Source of the DNA: Pseudomonadota bacterium
GTDB taxonomy: Bacteria; Pseudomonadota; Alphaproteobacteria; Reyranellales; Reyranellaceae
Assembly (NCBI GenBank): GCA_023386865.1
Contig: JAEWIV010000244.1
Coordinates: 1 to 19,564, forward strand
Direction: 5' to 3'
Length of the DNA: 19,564 nt
Positions 5,880 to 14,325 of the stretch are shown one piece after another. Every line of letters starts with the position of its first letter. Positions within the stretch are counted from its first letter, which is position 1. The notes under the pieces are model-generated. The model was given only the letters and a program-made list of their open reading frames with translations, searched no databases and was not told where the DNA came from. The position numbers were made by a program, and so were the translations under genes.

Positions 5880-7519
5880 AGCAGCCCCTCATCGGCGTCA
5901 CGCTTGCGTGCCTGCGCGTCGCGTTTCTCGGGAGGGCCCCATCCGCCGCCGCCGCCTGCGCGTACGTGCAACGTGTCGCCCGGCGCAAGCGGGATGCCGA
6001 CTTCCTTCGTCCTCAAGTCGCGAGACGTGCCATCTGCGCGTTTGAGTGTGTAATGATGCGGTGCCCCATCCTTGCCACCAAGCATGCCCGCTGCGCCATA
6101 GCGCACGCCGTCGCCAGCGGTATTCCCCACGGCCGGCCCGTCGGTTTCTAGCTTCAACACCAGTTCCGCGCCAAGGCCGCCGCGATAGGTGCCATCGCCC
6201 GCGCTGCCCGGACGGAATTCGTGCTTGGCGAAGAACAGCGGGAAGCGGGCCTCGGCCATTTCGATGCTGCCGAACTTCAAGCCGCCGGCCGAATGCCACT
6301 CGCCCGCGTTGGACCAGCCATCGCCCTGCGACGACCCGCCACCGCCGGGACGCGCATGGAACAGGTGCCAAACAAAGGGCCGGCCCGGCCGCCGCGCATC
6401 GCTTCCCTTGATCGCGATACGGTAGCGCCGGCCCCAACCGCCCATGGCACGATCCGGACACGCATTGGCCAACGCCTTGACCACCGCCTCAACGATCTCA
6501 TTCGCGCAGTGGGACGTGCACATGGTCACCGGTGCACCCTCGTGCGGCCGGACAATCGTGCCTTCCTTGGCGACTATCTCGATGGGGCGGAAGCAACCAT
6601 CGTTCTTGGCGACTTCCGGATCGAGCAGGAAGACAATGGCCATCCGCACCGCGCTCACCGTATTGGGCCAGGAGGAGTTGAGGAAGGACGGCACCTGCGG
6701 ATCGGACTTCGACAGGTCCACAACGATCGCATCACCCGTCTTCGTCACCGTTGCGCGGATGGCAATGTCCTGTCGCCCCAAGCCGTCATCGTCGAGGAAA
6801 GCCTCACCTGTCCAGGTGCCATCCTTCCAGGACGCGATGATGCGGCGTGCATGGGCCTCGGACAGCGAAAGGATCGCGGTGACCGCGGCTTCCGTCTTCG
6901 CCACGCCATTCTTGTCCAGGACCGCGAGCAGCCGCTTCTCGCCCAGATGCGCAGCACCGATCATCGCCATCAAGTCCCCGCGCACCTCGCGCGGCATCCG
7001 GCTATTGGTGACGATCATACGCACCAGGTCGGGCCTCGGCAGCCGCCCCTCCCCCAGCAGGATCGGCGGCAGACGCAGGCCTTCGTGGAAGATCTCGGTG
7101 GCGGCGGGATTGTAGGCACCATGGGTGCCGCCGCCGATATCGGTTTGATGGGCGCGAACCACCGAATAGAAAATCACCCGACCTTCGGCAAAGATCGGCA
7201 CGACAACGGTGAAATCCGGCAGGTGCGACCCGCCGTGGTAGGGGTCGTTCAGGAGGTAGACGTTGCCTTCCGCAATCGAATCCCCGAAGGCCTCCACCAC
7301 CGCCTCCACCGCGAAGGGCATGGCACCGACGTGGATCGGGATGTGATCTGCCTGAGCCAGCAGCCTTGCCTGCGCATCGCAGATCGCGATGGAGAAGTCG
7401 CGAGAGGAATTCAGAATCTGAGAATAGGCGGTGCGTAGCATCGCCTCTCCCATTTCATCAACGATGGCACGGAAGCGATTGTCGAGGACGGACAACGTCA
7501 CTGGATCGGGCGAGTTCAT
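5876..7519 (-). CDS. hyuB: Hydantoinase/oxoprolinase family protein, subunit B (HyuB-like)
   Basis: This is a 547-residue Hydantoinase_B family protein and the partner of the A subunit downstream. Typical blocks are MGEAMLRTAYSQILNSSRDF near the N terminus, LLNDPYHGGSHLPDF, then NPAATEIFHEGLRLPP and NSRMPREVRGDLMAMIGAAH. The C-terminal part is Gly-rich, with RPGGGGSSQGDGWSNAGEWH and GTYRGGLGAELVL, and ends in a basic tail. The ATG at 7519 is chosen over the one at 7570 because family members start close to it (MNSPDPVTLSVLDNRF) and a GGAG lies ten bases upstream. This is the first gene of a two-gene operon. No promoter or regulator was recognised upstream, where the DNA is a patchwork of remnants. 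Confidence 0.92.
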   Translation of the reverse strand: MNSPDPVTLSVLDNRFRAIVDEMGEAMLRTAYSQILNSSRDFSIAICDAQARLLAQADHIPIHVGAMPFAVEAVVEAFGDSIAEGNVYLLNDPYHGGSHLPDFTVVVPIFAEGRVIFYSVVRAHQTDIGGGTHGAYNPAATEIFHEGLRLPPILLGEGRLPRPDLVRMIVTNSRMPREVRGDLMAMIGAAHLGEKRLLAVLDKNGVAKTEAAVTAILSLSEAHARRIIASWKDGTWTGEAFLDDDGLGRQDIAIRATVTKTGDAIVVDLSKSDPQVPSFLNSSWPNTVSAVRMAIVFLLDPEVAKNDGCFRPIEIVAKEGTIVRPHEGAPVTMCTSHCANEIVEAVVKALANACPDRAMGGWGRRYRIAIKGSDARRPGRPFVWHLFHARPGGGGSSQGDGWSNAGEWHSAGGLKFGSIEMAEARFPLFFAKHEFRPGSAGDGTYRGGLGAELVLKLETDGPAVGNTAGDGVRYGAAGMLGGKDGAPHHYTLKRADGTSRDLRTKEVGIPLAPGDTLHVRAGGGGGWGPPEKRDAQARKRDADEGLL

Positions 7520-7570
7520 GTAACGGACACTCCGGCAGGGGGCTATCGCCGTCAACACTTGCAGCATCAT

Positions 7571-7976
7571 TCGGCTCGTACGGCGTGTGCATTTCCTGGC
7601 GTTGGCTGGGCGCGGGCCTGTGATCGAGCTTCGGCGGCTGAATGTGTTGAAGAGACGTTGGTCAGCGTCGTTGCCGCCATTGAGGCGGGAGATTTGAACC
7701 GGTCGTGCTGGCGTCGACGGACTGCGGCAGGCGCCGCAGTTTACGCTTGGTGGCGTCCGTGCGCTGGCAACTCCTCCAGCAGGGTAGTGTCCTAATTTAG
7801 AAATGACGAACCGGTCACGGGAGGCTCGACTGGCGCACGATGGCGGTCCTGCGGCCTCTCAAGCTCGTGATCGAGAATTTTCCCGAGAACCACGTCGAAG
7901 AGCTTAGGTCCCTTTCGGCAGCATCTGGAATCGGTGACTGATTGACAACGGGTTCAGCCATCGGGAAGGTCGAGGC
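7571..7976. other. Intergenic patchwork between hyuB and the LLM oxidoreductase
   Basis: No intact gene was found in these 406 bases. Short open frames exist but none has recognisable family motifs. The right half contains a glutaminyl-tRNA synthetase-like fragment. A GGGAAGG about eight bases before 7977 is the ribosome binding site of the next gene. The region probably records insertion and deletion events. Confidence 0.5.
7840..7905 (+). pseudogene. Short glutaminyl-tRNA synthetase (glnS) remnant
   Basis: About 22 codons translate to a run beginning MAVLRPLKLVIENFPE and ending HVEEL. From memory of the family this closely matches the segment of alphaproteobacterial glutaminyl-tRNA synthetases where the catalytic part passes into the anticodon-binding barrel (there MAVLRPLKVVIENYPEG). 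The match fades at both sides, and the frame stops at 7939-7941. It is far too short to function and looks like a relic of recombination. Confidence 0.5.
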
Positions 7977-9041
7977 ATGAACTACGGCATCAATCTCGCC
8001 ACCGCTGCCGATTCCTGGAAGGTGGTGAAGCGCGCCGAAGAGCTGGGCTTCACCCGCGCCTGGTTCTACGACACGCAATTGCTCAACGCGGAGATCTTCG
8101 TCGCCATGGGCGCGGCCGCGGTGACGACGTCCAGGATCCGCCTGGGAACCGGGGTGCTGATCCCTTCGAACCGCATCGCGCCGGTCGCCGCCAGCGCTCT
8201 CATGTCGCTCAATGCGCTCGCGCCGGGCCGTATCGACTTCGGCATCTCCACCGGCTTCACCGCGCGGCGCACCATGGGTGTTGGTCCGGTCCGGCTCGCC
8301 GATATGCGGCGCTACATCGAGCAGGTGCAGCGGCTGATCGCCGGCGAGACCGTGGAATGGGAACTTGAAGGCGCCTCGCGGAAGATGCGGTTCCTGAGCC
8401 TCGATATCGGCGTGGTCAACAACCGGGACCCAATCCCGCTGCACATTTCGGCGCAGGGCCCGCGTGCCCGGAGGCTGACAGCTGAACTCGGCGCCCACTG
8501 GATCAACGGCGTCGGCTACATCGATGCGGCGAAGGCTTCGATCGCCGCCATGCAAGCGGCATGGCGTTCAGCTGGCATCGAGCCCGCAACGCGCGTCGCC
8601 ACGGCGTTCTGCGGCGGCTGCGTGCTTGCCGAGGGTGAGCCGTTCGACAGCCCGCGCGCCCGCGCGCAGGCCGGCCCTCACGCGACCATCGTCTTGCACA
8701 ACCTGGTCGAGCTGCAACAGTTCGGCAATCTCGGTCGCGGCATTCCGCCGGCACTCTCGCCTCTGGTGGAGCAATACCGCAAGATCTACGAGCGCTATGA
8801 GCCGGCCGATGCGCGCTACCTGGAGAACCACCGCGGCCACTTGATGTTCCTGCGCCCGGAGGAGCATCAGGTTTGCACGGCCGAGCTGATCCGTGCCGTG
8901 ACCATAACCGGCACCCGGCCGGCGCTTCGCGAACGGCTGCGCGAGCTGCAAGGTGCAGGCTACACCGACTTTTCGATTCACATTCGTCACGGCCATCCGG
9001 CGATGCTGGAGGAATGGGCCGACGTGATCGCCGGTGTCTGA
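7977..9041 (+). CDS. LLM-class flavin-dependent oxidoreductase
   Basis: This 354-residue protein belongs to the bacterial luciferase-like monooxygenase family. Some members use F420 and others reduced FMN. The TIM-barrel signature is clear: AEELGFTRAWFYDTQ early, TSRIRLGTGVLIPSNR, then ALAPGRIDFGISTG, and PIPLHISAQGPRARRLTAEL for the cofactor-binding half. A GGGAAGG ribosome binding site precedes the ATG. The gene is convergent with the cyclase-family gene. Such enzymes oxidise aldehydes, ketones, amines, sulfonates or polyether and terpenoid substrates. With the neighbouring hydrolases and dehydrogenases it is likely an oxidation step in the same catabolic block. Whether it uses FMN or F420 was not settled. 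Confidence 0.88.
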   Translation: MNYGINLATAADSWKVVKRAEELGFTRAWFYDTQLLNAEIFVAMGAAAVTTSRIRLGTGVLIPSNRIAPVAASALMSLNALAPGRIDFGISTGFTARRTMGVGPVRLADMRRYIEQVQRLIAGETVEWELEGASRKMRFLSLDIGVVNNRDPIPLHISAQGPRARRLTAELGAHWINGVGYIDAAKASIAAMQAAWRSAGIEPATRVATAFCGGCVLAEGEPFDSPRARAQAGPHATIVLHNLVELQQFGNLGRGIPPALSPLVEQYRKIYERYEPADARYLENHRGHLMFLRPEEHQVCTAELIRAVTITGTRPALRERLRELQGAGYTDFSIHIRHGHPAMLEEWADVIAGV

Positions 9042-9051
9042 GGTGCGATTT

Positions 9052-9066
9052 CCCCGGCAGGCGGGG
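9052..9066. terminator. Short GC hairpin between convergent genes
   Basis: CCCCG and CGGGG pair around GCAGG in the 38-base gap between the convergent LLM and cyclase genes. Position suits a shared terminator, but the stem is only five base pairs and has no real U-tract on either side. Confidence 0.25.
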
Positions 9067-9079
9067 GGCGAGGACGGGG

Positions 9080-9979
9080 TTAGACCAGCGCTATCGGGCG
9101 AACCGGGCAGCCGGTCGCGCCCTTGAACTTCGCCGCCAGCAGGATGAAGCAGAAGCTTGCGATCCGGTTTTGCGCCAGTTCATCGAGCGAGAGGTTCTCG
9201 ATCAGGTGAACCCCGGCCTCGACGAGGACGTGCTGATGCACCGGCATCGCGATGCCACGGTCCGGATTTGGCAGCACCTCGACCGCCATGTTATCGCAGC
9301 CGATCGCGACGACATCGCGCTTGGTCAGCCAGCGGGCCGCGGGCACGTCGATCCCGGGCTCCCCCTGCAGATACCGCGCGTTGTCGACGCCAAAGAAGCG
9401 TCCCCAGCCAGTGCGGATCAGCACGATGTCGCCCGCCTCGACCGCAACCTGCGCCGCATCCGCGGCGCGCGCCAGGTCGTCCGGTGCAACGACCCGGCCC
9501 GGATTGAGGAAGGCGCCGCCATCCAACCCGGCAACGTCGAGCAGCACGCCGCGACTGATCATCGGCGGCATGTGCTCGATCCCGAGGCGTTCGAGCCCCC
9601 AATCGGACACCACGTCGGTGGCGTTCAGCCCGTTGTACAGCTTGCCGCCGATGCTGAAATGGCCAAGCGCGTCGATATGCGTGCCGACATGCATGGTCAT
9701 CTCGACACGCTCGACATTCGAACCGGCATCGTTGGTGGCACCGGCGGCCCGGCGTCGCTTGATCGAATCCCGCCAGGAAGCCCACATCGACTGAAGGAAC
9801 GGCGTCTGGTTCGGCATGAGGAACGGCGCCCTCGGGCTGATCTCGTGGCTGAGATCGTAGAGGGCGCCGGTCTGGATCGAGCGCAGCGCCGACAGGCGCC
9901 GTTCGGGCGTCAATAAATTCCCGGCGCCAAGCTGGTCGCCCGGCCCCCAGCGGGAATGATCGTGCCGGACGTCATTCAT
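9080..9979 (-). CDS. Cyclase-family metal-dependent hydrolase (kynurenine formamidase-like)
   Basis: This 299-residue member of the cyclase family (PF04199) is related to kynurenine formamidase and isatin hydrolase, Mn- or Zn-dependent enzymes that cleave amide or lactam bonds. The metal-binding signature MHVGTHIDALGHF supplies the His and Asp ligands. DLSHEISPRAP, VEAGDIVLIRTGWGRFFG and IGCDNMAVEVLP are further family blocks. The start at 9979 has a textbook AAGGAG six bases upstream; the longer upstream frame is not needed. It is divergent from the SDR gene with 160 bases between, probably a shared promoter region. With hyuAB it suggests that the pathway opens or hydrolyses a nitrogen-containing or lactone-like ring. 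Confidence 0.88.
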   Translation of the reverse strand: MNDVRHDHSRWGPGDQLGAGNLLTPERRLSALRSIQTGALYDLSHEISPRAPFLMPNQTPFLQSMWASWRDSIKRRRAAGATNDAGSNVERVEMTMHVGTHIDALGHFSIGGKLYNGLNATDVVSDWGLERLGIEHMPPMISRGVLLDVAGLDGGAFLNPGRVVAPDDLARAADAAQVAVEAGDIVLIRTGWGRFFGVDNARYLQGEPGIDVPAARWLTKRDVVAIGCDNMAVEVLPNPDRGIAMPVHQHVLVEAGVHLIENLSLDELAQNRIASFCFILLAAKFKGATGCPVRPIALV

Positions 9980-10086
9980 ATCGCGCTCCTTTTCCGTGCT
10001 GCTCCGGGCACAGTAGTTCAACGGCAAGGCGGTCCGTAAGACCTTCGATTGCAATGGCAAGTTCCGCGAAGACAGGTAGTCGCCGA

Positions 10087-10117
10087 TTGACACAAGTGGT
10101 TGCCATGCACCTACATT
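10087..10117 (+). promoter_or_regulatory. Candidate sigma70 promoter for the SDR gene
   Basis: A perfect TTGACA at 10087-10092 is followed 19 bases later by TACATT at 10112-10117. This would start transcription near 10124, just before the GGAGG ribosome binding site at 10128-10132. The spacer is a little long, so confidence is limited. Confidence 0.35.
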
Positions 10118-10139
10118 GATGCAGCTCGGAGGTCGCGTC

Positions 10140-10916
10140 ATGGACTGGAAAGGGCAGGTGGCGATCGTGACGGGCGGCTCGCGCGGCATCGGGGCGGCGA
10201 TTTGCCGTCGGCTGGCGGCGCGCGGCGCCGCAGTGGGCATCAACTATGTCGCCCGCTCGACGGAGGCCGAGGCGTTGCGCGCGGAAATCGTTGCGGCCGG
10301 TGGCCGGGCCGCCTTGCTGCAGGCCGACGTCGCCGATTCGGCTGCCGTGGCGGCAATGTTCGCCGAGGCGGAGGGAAAACTGGGAACGGTGTCGATCCTG
10401 ATCAACAACGCCGGCGTGTCCGCCCCCGCCACGTTGGAGACCTACGATGCGTCTCAGCTTGCGCGCATGCGTGCAGTGAACGTAAACGGCGTGATCCACA
10501 CCGTGCGGGCGGCCATGACCGGAATGAAGGAGCGCAACTACGGCCGGATCGTCAATATTGCGTCCAACGCCGCCATCGGCACGGCGCTGCCGGGCACGAC
10601 GTTCTACGCCGCGACGAAGTCGGAGGTATTGATCCTGACGCGACGGTTCGCGATGGAACTCGGACGGGCCGGGATCACGGTGAATGCGGTTTGTCCCGGC
10701 TGGATCGTCACCGATATGACGCGACGCGGTGCAAGCGAGGAGGCGTTCACCCAACGCGTGGCGTCAATGCGCGAGCGCACCATGGTCGGTCGGGTTGGCG
10801 CGCCGGAGGACATTGCCGCCGCCGTGGCTTTCCTGGTTGAGCCGGATGCCGGCTTCGTCACAGCCCAGGTGCTGACGGTCGATGGTGGGCGCATGGATTA
10901 CATTGGCCACGGGTGA
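10140..10916 (+). CDS. SDR-family oxidoreductase (3-oxoacyl-ACP reductase-like)
   Basis: This is a 258-residue classical short-chain dehydrogenase/reductase. Visible motifs are the cofactor-binding TGGSRGIG near residue 13, LQADVADS, the structural NNAG, the catalytic Ser in IVNIASNAA, YAATK with the catalytic Tyr and Lys, and CPGWIVTDM. It ends in the usual VDGG block. The ATG at 10140 is preferred over 10116 because a GGAGG lies seven bases before it. The substrate is unknown; FabG-like sequences are often catabolic alcohol dehydrogenases. The divergent cyclase-family gene suggests a shared pathway and shared regulation. Confidence 0.9.
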   Translation: MDWKGQVAIVTGGSRGIGAAICRRLAARGAAVGINYVARSTEAEALRAEIVAAGGRAALLQADVADSAAVAAMFAEAEGKLGTVSILINNAGVSAPATLETYDASQLARMRAVNVNGVIHTVRAAMTGMKERNYGRIVNIASNAAIGTALPGTTFYAATKSEVLILTRRFAMELGRAGITVNAVCPGWIVTDMTRRGASEEAFTQRVASMRERTMVGRVGAPEDIAAAVAFLVEPDAGFVTAQVLTVDGGRMDYIGHG

Positions 10917-11339
10917 CAGCCAGCTCGGCTGACGCCCCTGCAGTGGCCGGCAAACTCGACCAGGGCATCGTCCGCCGCAACGATAGAGTGGCCATGACCC
11001 AGAGAGAGGGATATGCCGTGAATCGCGAGGGGGTTCCGCGCCTCGCGAACCTGACGCACACGACTACTTGGCTGGTGCCACTCCGCCGACAGTTCCATCA
11101 ACGCCACATGGAGCGCAGGAGGAAGCCGGCGACGGCCGGGCAGCACCACGGCCGATCCGCCCAAGACGGACGCCTACAGGATGGGTGGAGCGGCCTGTAT
11201 AGGCTTCGACGTAATCTTCACTAGAGTCGTCTTTGCAATTGTTTCTCAAAACTGAGAGCGGGAATGTCGCTTGGCTCCAGCGGGTTGTGAGCCGCTGAGA
11301 CTTCGTCGCGAATCCACGGGTGGCGTGGCACACAGCACA
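10917..11339. other. Gap without a recognised gene
   Basis: These 423 bases have several open frames of 70-100 codons on both strands but no recognisable domain, no good ribosome binding site and no consistent coding pattern. A small TCTCA-AAAC-TGAGA hairpin is present near 11244. The stretch may hold the worn remains of a gene, but nothing was identified. Confidence 0.4.
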
Positions 11340-12368
11340 TCAGGGCGCCGCAGGTTCAGCCTTCCCGATGTGCCACGCTCGCTCGTCCGGAGAGATCAAA
11401 TGCAACGGCTTTTCCCCGGTCAAAGCACGCACGCAATTGAGAGCGGCACGCTTGATACCATTCACCCGCCCGTTGCCGCCCGCAGCTGAATTGTGGGGGG
11501 ACGCAATGACGTTCGGAAGATCGAGGAAGGGGAACTTCATTTCGAAACGTCCGTGCCGCACCGGCTCGACCCACCAAGCGTCGATGCACGCAACGAAGCA
11601 GCCATGGCCTCGCAGGTGAAGATACAACGCTTCCTCATTGACCAGCTCGCCGCGTGCCAGGTTGACGAAGATCGCATCCTCCTTCATCAGCCTGAGTTCC
11701 CGCTCGCCGATTATTCCATATGTTTCACGGGTCAAGAGTGCTGTCAGGAAGACCATATCCGATGCAGCCAGCATCGAATCCAATGCTTCAGGCTTGCCCA
11801 CCCAGTCGACCGGAACCGACGACTCGCCTCGCCGATTGATTCCGAGAACGCGGGCCCCAAGGCATTTCAGACGTCGCGCAAGCGCAAGGCCAGTTCCACC
11901 AAGTCCAAAGATACCGCACGTGCTTTCTGCCATCATTCGCGTGGCACCAGACTGGTTGAACTCGTTGCGCGTCATCTTGGCCTGTTCCATCGGAAGATGC
12001 TTCGCGGCCGCAAGCGCCATGGCCAACCCGTGTTCCGCCATCGACTCCGCCTGAGCGCCCGCGTTGCAGGCGACGGGCACTTGTGGTGGTAGCTGATCGA
12101 GCGGAATGAAGTCGAGACCAGCTGCTAGGAACTGCACGAGACGCACCTCTCCGATCAAACTTGTCTCGTCTGCGCGAAGTTCCTTAGCCGTGTTATGGGC
12201 GAGCAGCACCGTCGCCGACGACAAGGCCGCCCTCCGCGCAGCGGCCGGCTCGAGCTCATCGAGAAAGATGATCCGGGCCCGGTCAGAGATCGTCTCGACG
12301 ACCACCCGCCTGTAAACGGGGCTGAGCTTGCATGTAACCACAAGCGTCGGCTGTTCATCCGAAATCAT
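11340..12368 (-). CDS. D-isomer specific 2-hydroxyacid dehydrogenase
   Basis: This 342-residue NAD(P)-dependent enzyme of the D-2-hydroxyacid dehydrogenase family interconverts a 2-oxo acid and a D-2-hydroxy acid. The Rossmann motif GIFGLGGTGLALARRLKCLG is clear. The catalytic residues are visible as Arg in NLARGELVNEEAL, Glu in DAWWVEP and His in ASPHNSAAG. The open frame continues upstream to 12608, but those 80 residues do not look like the family, so the ATG at 12368 is chosen although its ribosome binding site is weak. It is set apart from the SDR gene by a gap and is not obviously in its operon. It could handle an acid released by the neighbouring pathway. Confidence 0.88.
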   Translation of the reverse strand: MISDEQPTLVVTCKLSPVYRRVVVETISDRARIIFLDELEPAAARRAALSSATVLLAHNTAKELRADETSLIGEVRLVQFLAAGLDFIPLDQLPPQVPVACNAGAQAESMAEHGLAMALAAAKHLPMEQAKMTRNEFNQSGATRMMAESTCGIFGLGGTGLALARRLKCLGARVLGINRRGESSVPVDWVGKPEALDSMLAASDMVFLTALLTRETYGIIGERELRLMKEDAIFVNLARGELVNEEALYLHLRGHGCFVACIDAWWVEPVRHGRFEMKFPFLDLPNVIASPHNSAAGGNGRVNGIKRAALNCVRALTGEKPLHLISPDERAWHIGKAEPAAP

Positions 12369-12727
12369 TATGCATTGTCCGAGGATTTGCGGGTTCCTTC
12401 CAGCCCGGAGCGTATAGAAGGCTATGGCGACGGCGATCCACACTCCTTCCGCTCCCCGCTCGTTGCTCACCTGGTTAACCGCGCCTCGGAAGGACTGGAA
12501 TTCAGAGTATGCCCGGATATAGGCGGCGACTAGCGTCGATTGGGAGACCGAGGCTGACCCGAAGGACTGATCTCCGATCTTTACCGGGGAGACGGCCACC
12601 TCCAGCACGATGTCAGCTCTGGCTCACTTTCGACCCTAGCGTCAGATGCTACTTGAGTCCGAAGTGTGCTCCAAAGCGGCTATCGGCAAAGCATTCGTTA
12701 TCAACCCGGGCTTTGTAGGTATGCTCC
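12369..12727. other. Gap without a recognised gene
   Basis: The left 240 bases keep the dehydrogenase frame open but do not resemble that family. The rest, up to the radC-like stop, shows no motif, repeat or strong terminator. Confidence 0.35.
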
Positions 12728-13516
12728 CTACAGCAATCCCAGAGACCTGAACGATGCGTGCTTGCCGTGACCGATCACGACATGGTCGTGCAGCTCTACC
12801 TCAAGAGCTTTGGCGGCTGCCTTCAATTCGCGGGTCGTCTCGATGTCGTCCCGGGACGGCTTGGGATCGCCAGACGGATGATTATGTACAACGATGAGAG
12901 CCGACGCGTTGAGGATCAAGGCGCGCTTCATGACTTCTCGCGGGTAAACGGGCGTATGATTAACTGTACCGCGCTGCTGCACCTCGTCGGCGATGAGATT
13001 GTTCTTGCGGTCAAGAAATAGAATACGAAACTGTTCGACTTGGTCGTAGGCCATTGCAGTCTGCAAGTAGGTGATCAGCGCCTGCCAATTGGTGAGCACC
13101 GGGCGGCTGCGCACTTCGGCTCTGGCCATGCGGCAGGCGATCTCTCGGACGATGCGAAGGACGGCGACCTCGTGTTCCGTCAGTCCGAATGTACGAAGCT
13201 GCGACGCCTCGGCTGAGATGACATGGCCAATGCTGGGAAAGTTCTGCAAGAGAGCAGAAGCGCACGCTACGCGCTGCGAAGATGTCAGCAATCCAGCGAG
13301 CAAGTCCTGCTCTGTCGTCTCCTCCGTCGGCGCGACAATAACGCTGCCGTCCCTGACAAGACCTTGGGTCGGCGACGTGGGCGCAAAAGCCAAAGATAAT
13401 GCAGACATGGATAATGTTCCGGAGAGCAGGACGGGGCGAGCCGCGGGCCCGCTCTCTCGGGAGGCCTCCGGCTCACCCCCTTCCGGGCGTCCTCTCGCTC
13501 TTGAAGGCCTAGCCAT
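12728..13516 (-). CDS. radC: RadC-like JAB domain protein
   Basis: This is a complete RadC-family protein (JAB/MPN domain) of the type carried by mobile elements. The N-terminal helix-hairpin-helix region includes LLTSSQRVACASALL and LRTFGLTEHEVAVL. The JAB metal-binding signature is intact: ALIVVHNHPSGDPKPSRDD, and upstream it keeps QQRGTVNHTPVYPREVMKRA. The ATG at 13516 gives 262 residues and keeps a segment like that seen at the start of ICE-borne relatives (RPVLLSGTLS). The ATG at 13408 gives 226 residues and is the conservative choice. The cellular role of RadC is unclear despite its name. It is divergent from the XRE gene. Confidence 0.85.
   Translation of the reverse strand: MARPSRARGRPEGGEPEASRESGPAARPVLLSGTLSMSALSLAFAPTSPTQGLVRDGSVIVAPTEETTEQDLLAGLLTSSQRVACASALLQNFPSIGHVISAEASQLRTFGLTEHEVAVLRIVREIACRMARAEVRSRPVLTNWQALITYLQTAMAYDQVEQFRILFLDRKNNLIADEVQQRGTVNHTPVYPREVMKRALILNASALIVVHNHPSGDPKPSRDDIETTRELKAAAKALEVELHDHVVIGHGKHASFRSLGLL
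12955..13124. repeat. radC-derived repeat, copy 2
   Basis: This is the counterpart of 3384-3553, in the same orientation and about 87% identical by eye. It lies in the middle of the intact radC-like gene. The pair are direct repeats about 9.6 kb apart on either side of the metabolic block. Confidence 0.75.
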
Positions 13517-13831
13517 CCGCAAAGAACAACGCCGGGCCGTTGGACCATGAGACCTGCTGGCGCAAGCGCAGCCCAGATCTGGCGTTTGACGCGTGTCGGC
13601 GCGAGCGATGAAGCGCTGCGGCGCGCAGTCGCGCGCCCGCATTACGCGCCGGCGCATAGCGAGCGACGTCATCCGATGTATCCGCTCTCGATTCTCAATA
13701 CTCTAATGCAGTGCGTGCACGCTCTTACGACTCTGCGTGCGTCGGTCAGCGCACCGGTGTACCAAGAGCTGTCGGCTCTTGAGCAGGGGCCGGCGATCCG
13801 TAGGGTACGTTCACAATTACCGGGGGCCTCT

Positions 13832-14308
13832 TTGGCAAAATCTCATCCTGTCGATGTCTATGTTGGAACCCGAATTCGGCAACGTCGTTCGCTGCTCGGG
13901 ATGAGCCAGTCCAAAGTCGGCGAGGCCGTCGGGCTCACCTTCCAGCAGATCCAGAAGTACGAGCGCGGCTCCAACCGCATCGGTTCGAGCCGGCTTTACG
14001 AGTTCGCCAAGGTGCTCGACGTGCCGGTGTCGTACTTCTTCGACGAGATGCCATCCAACGCGCTCTCCGGCCGGCCGATGTCGGGCCGCGGCCGCAAGGG
14101 CTTCGGCGAGGCCGGCACGCCGTTCGAGCAGGAGAAGGACCCGCTGATCAAGCGCGAGACGTTGGAGCTGGTGCGCGCCTACTACAAGATCCGCGAAGGC
14201 CGCGTCCGCACGCGCATCTTCGAGATGGTCAAGGCCGTGGGAGCGGCCAGCAACCTCGAGGTGCTCGGTGGCGCTAAGCGGCGCAACCCCGCACAGGCGC
14301 GGAAATAG
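13832..14308 (+). CDS. XRE-family transcriptional regulator
   Basis: This protein of about 158 residues has an N-terminal Cro/C1 helix-turn-helix: VGTRIRQRRSLLGMSQSKVG, then LTFQQIQKYERGSNRIGSSR and DVPVSYFF. The long C-terminal tail has KRETLELVRAYYKIRE. This is a common alphaproteobacterial family whose members usually begin a few residues before VDxxVGxRIR. That favours the TTG at 13832; ATG starts at 13676 or 13547 would add unrelated residues. Its targets are unknown. The gene ends 17 bases before the thermonuclease gene and may be co-transcribed with it. Confidence 0.8.
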   Translation: MAKSHPVDVYVGTRIRQRRSLLGMSQSKVGEAVGLTFQQIQKYERGSNRIGSSRLYEFAKVLDVPVSYFFDEMPSNALSGRPMSGRGRKGFGEAGTPFEQEKDPLIKRETLELVRAYYKIREGRVRTRIFEMVKAVGAASNLEVLGGAKRRNPAQARK

Positions 14309-14325
14309 GCCGAGCGGCCCCTGCA

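Noticed and set aside
6221..7438. Plus-strand open frame of 405 codons opposite hyuB
   Set aside because: The sequence is His- and Arg-rich without domains, while the minus strand encodes a complete HyuB with conserved motifs.
8873..9916. Plus-strand open frame of 347 codons opposite the cyclase-family gene
   Set aside because: It overlaps the end of the LLM gene and mirrors the cyclase gene, which has the metal-binding motif and a perfect ribosome binding site.
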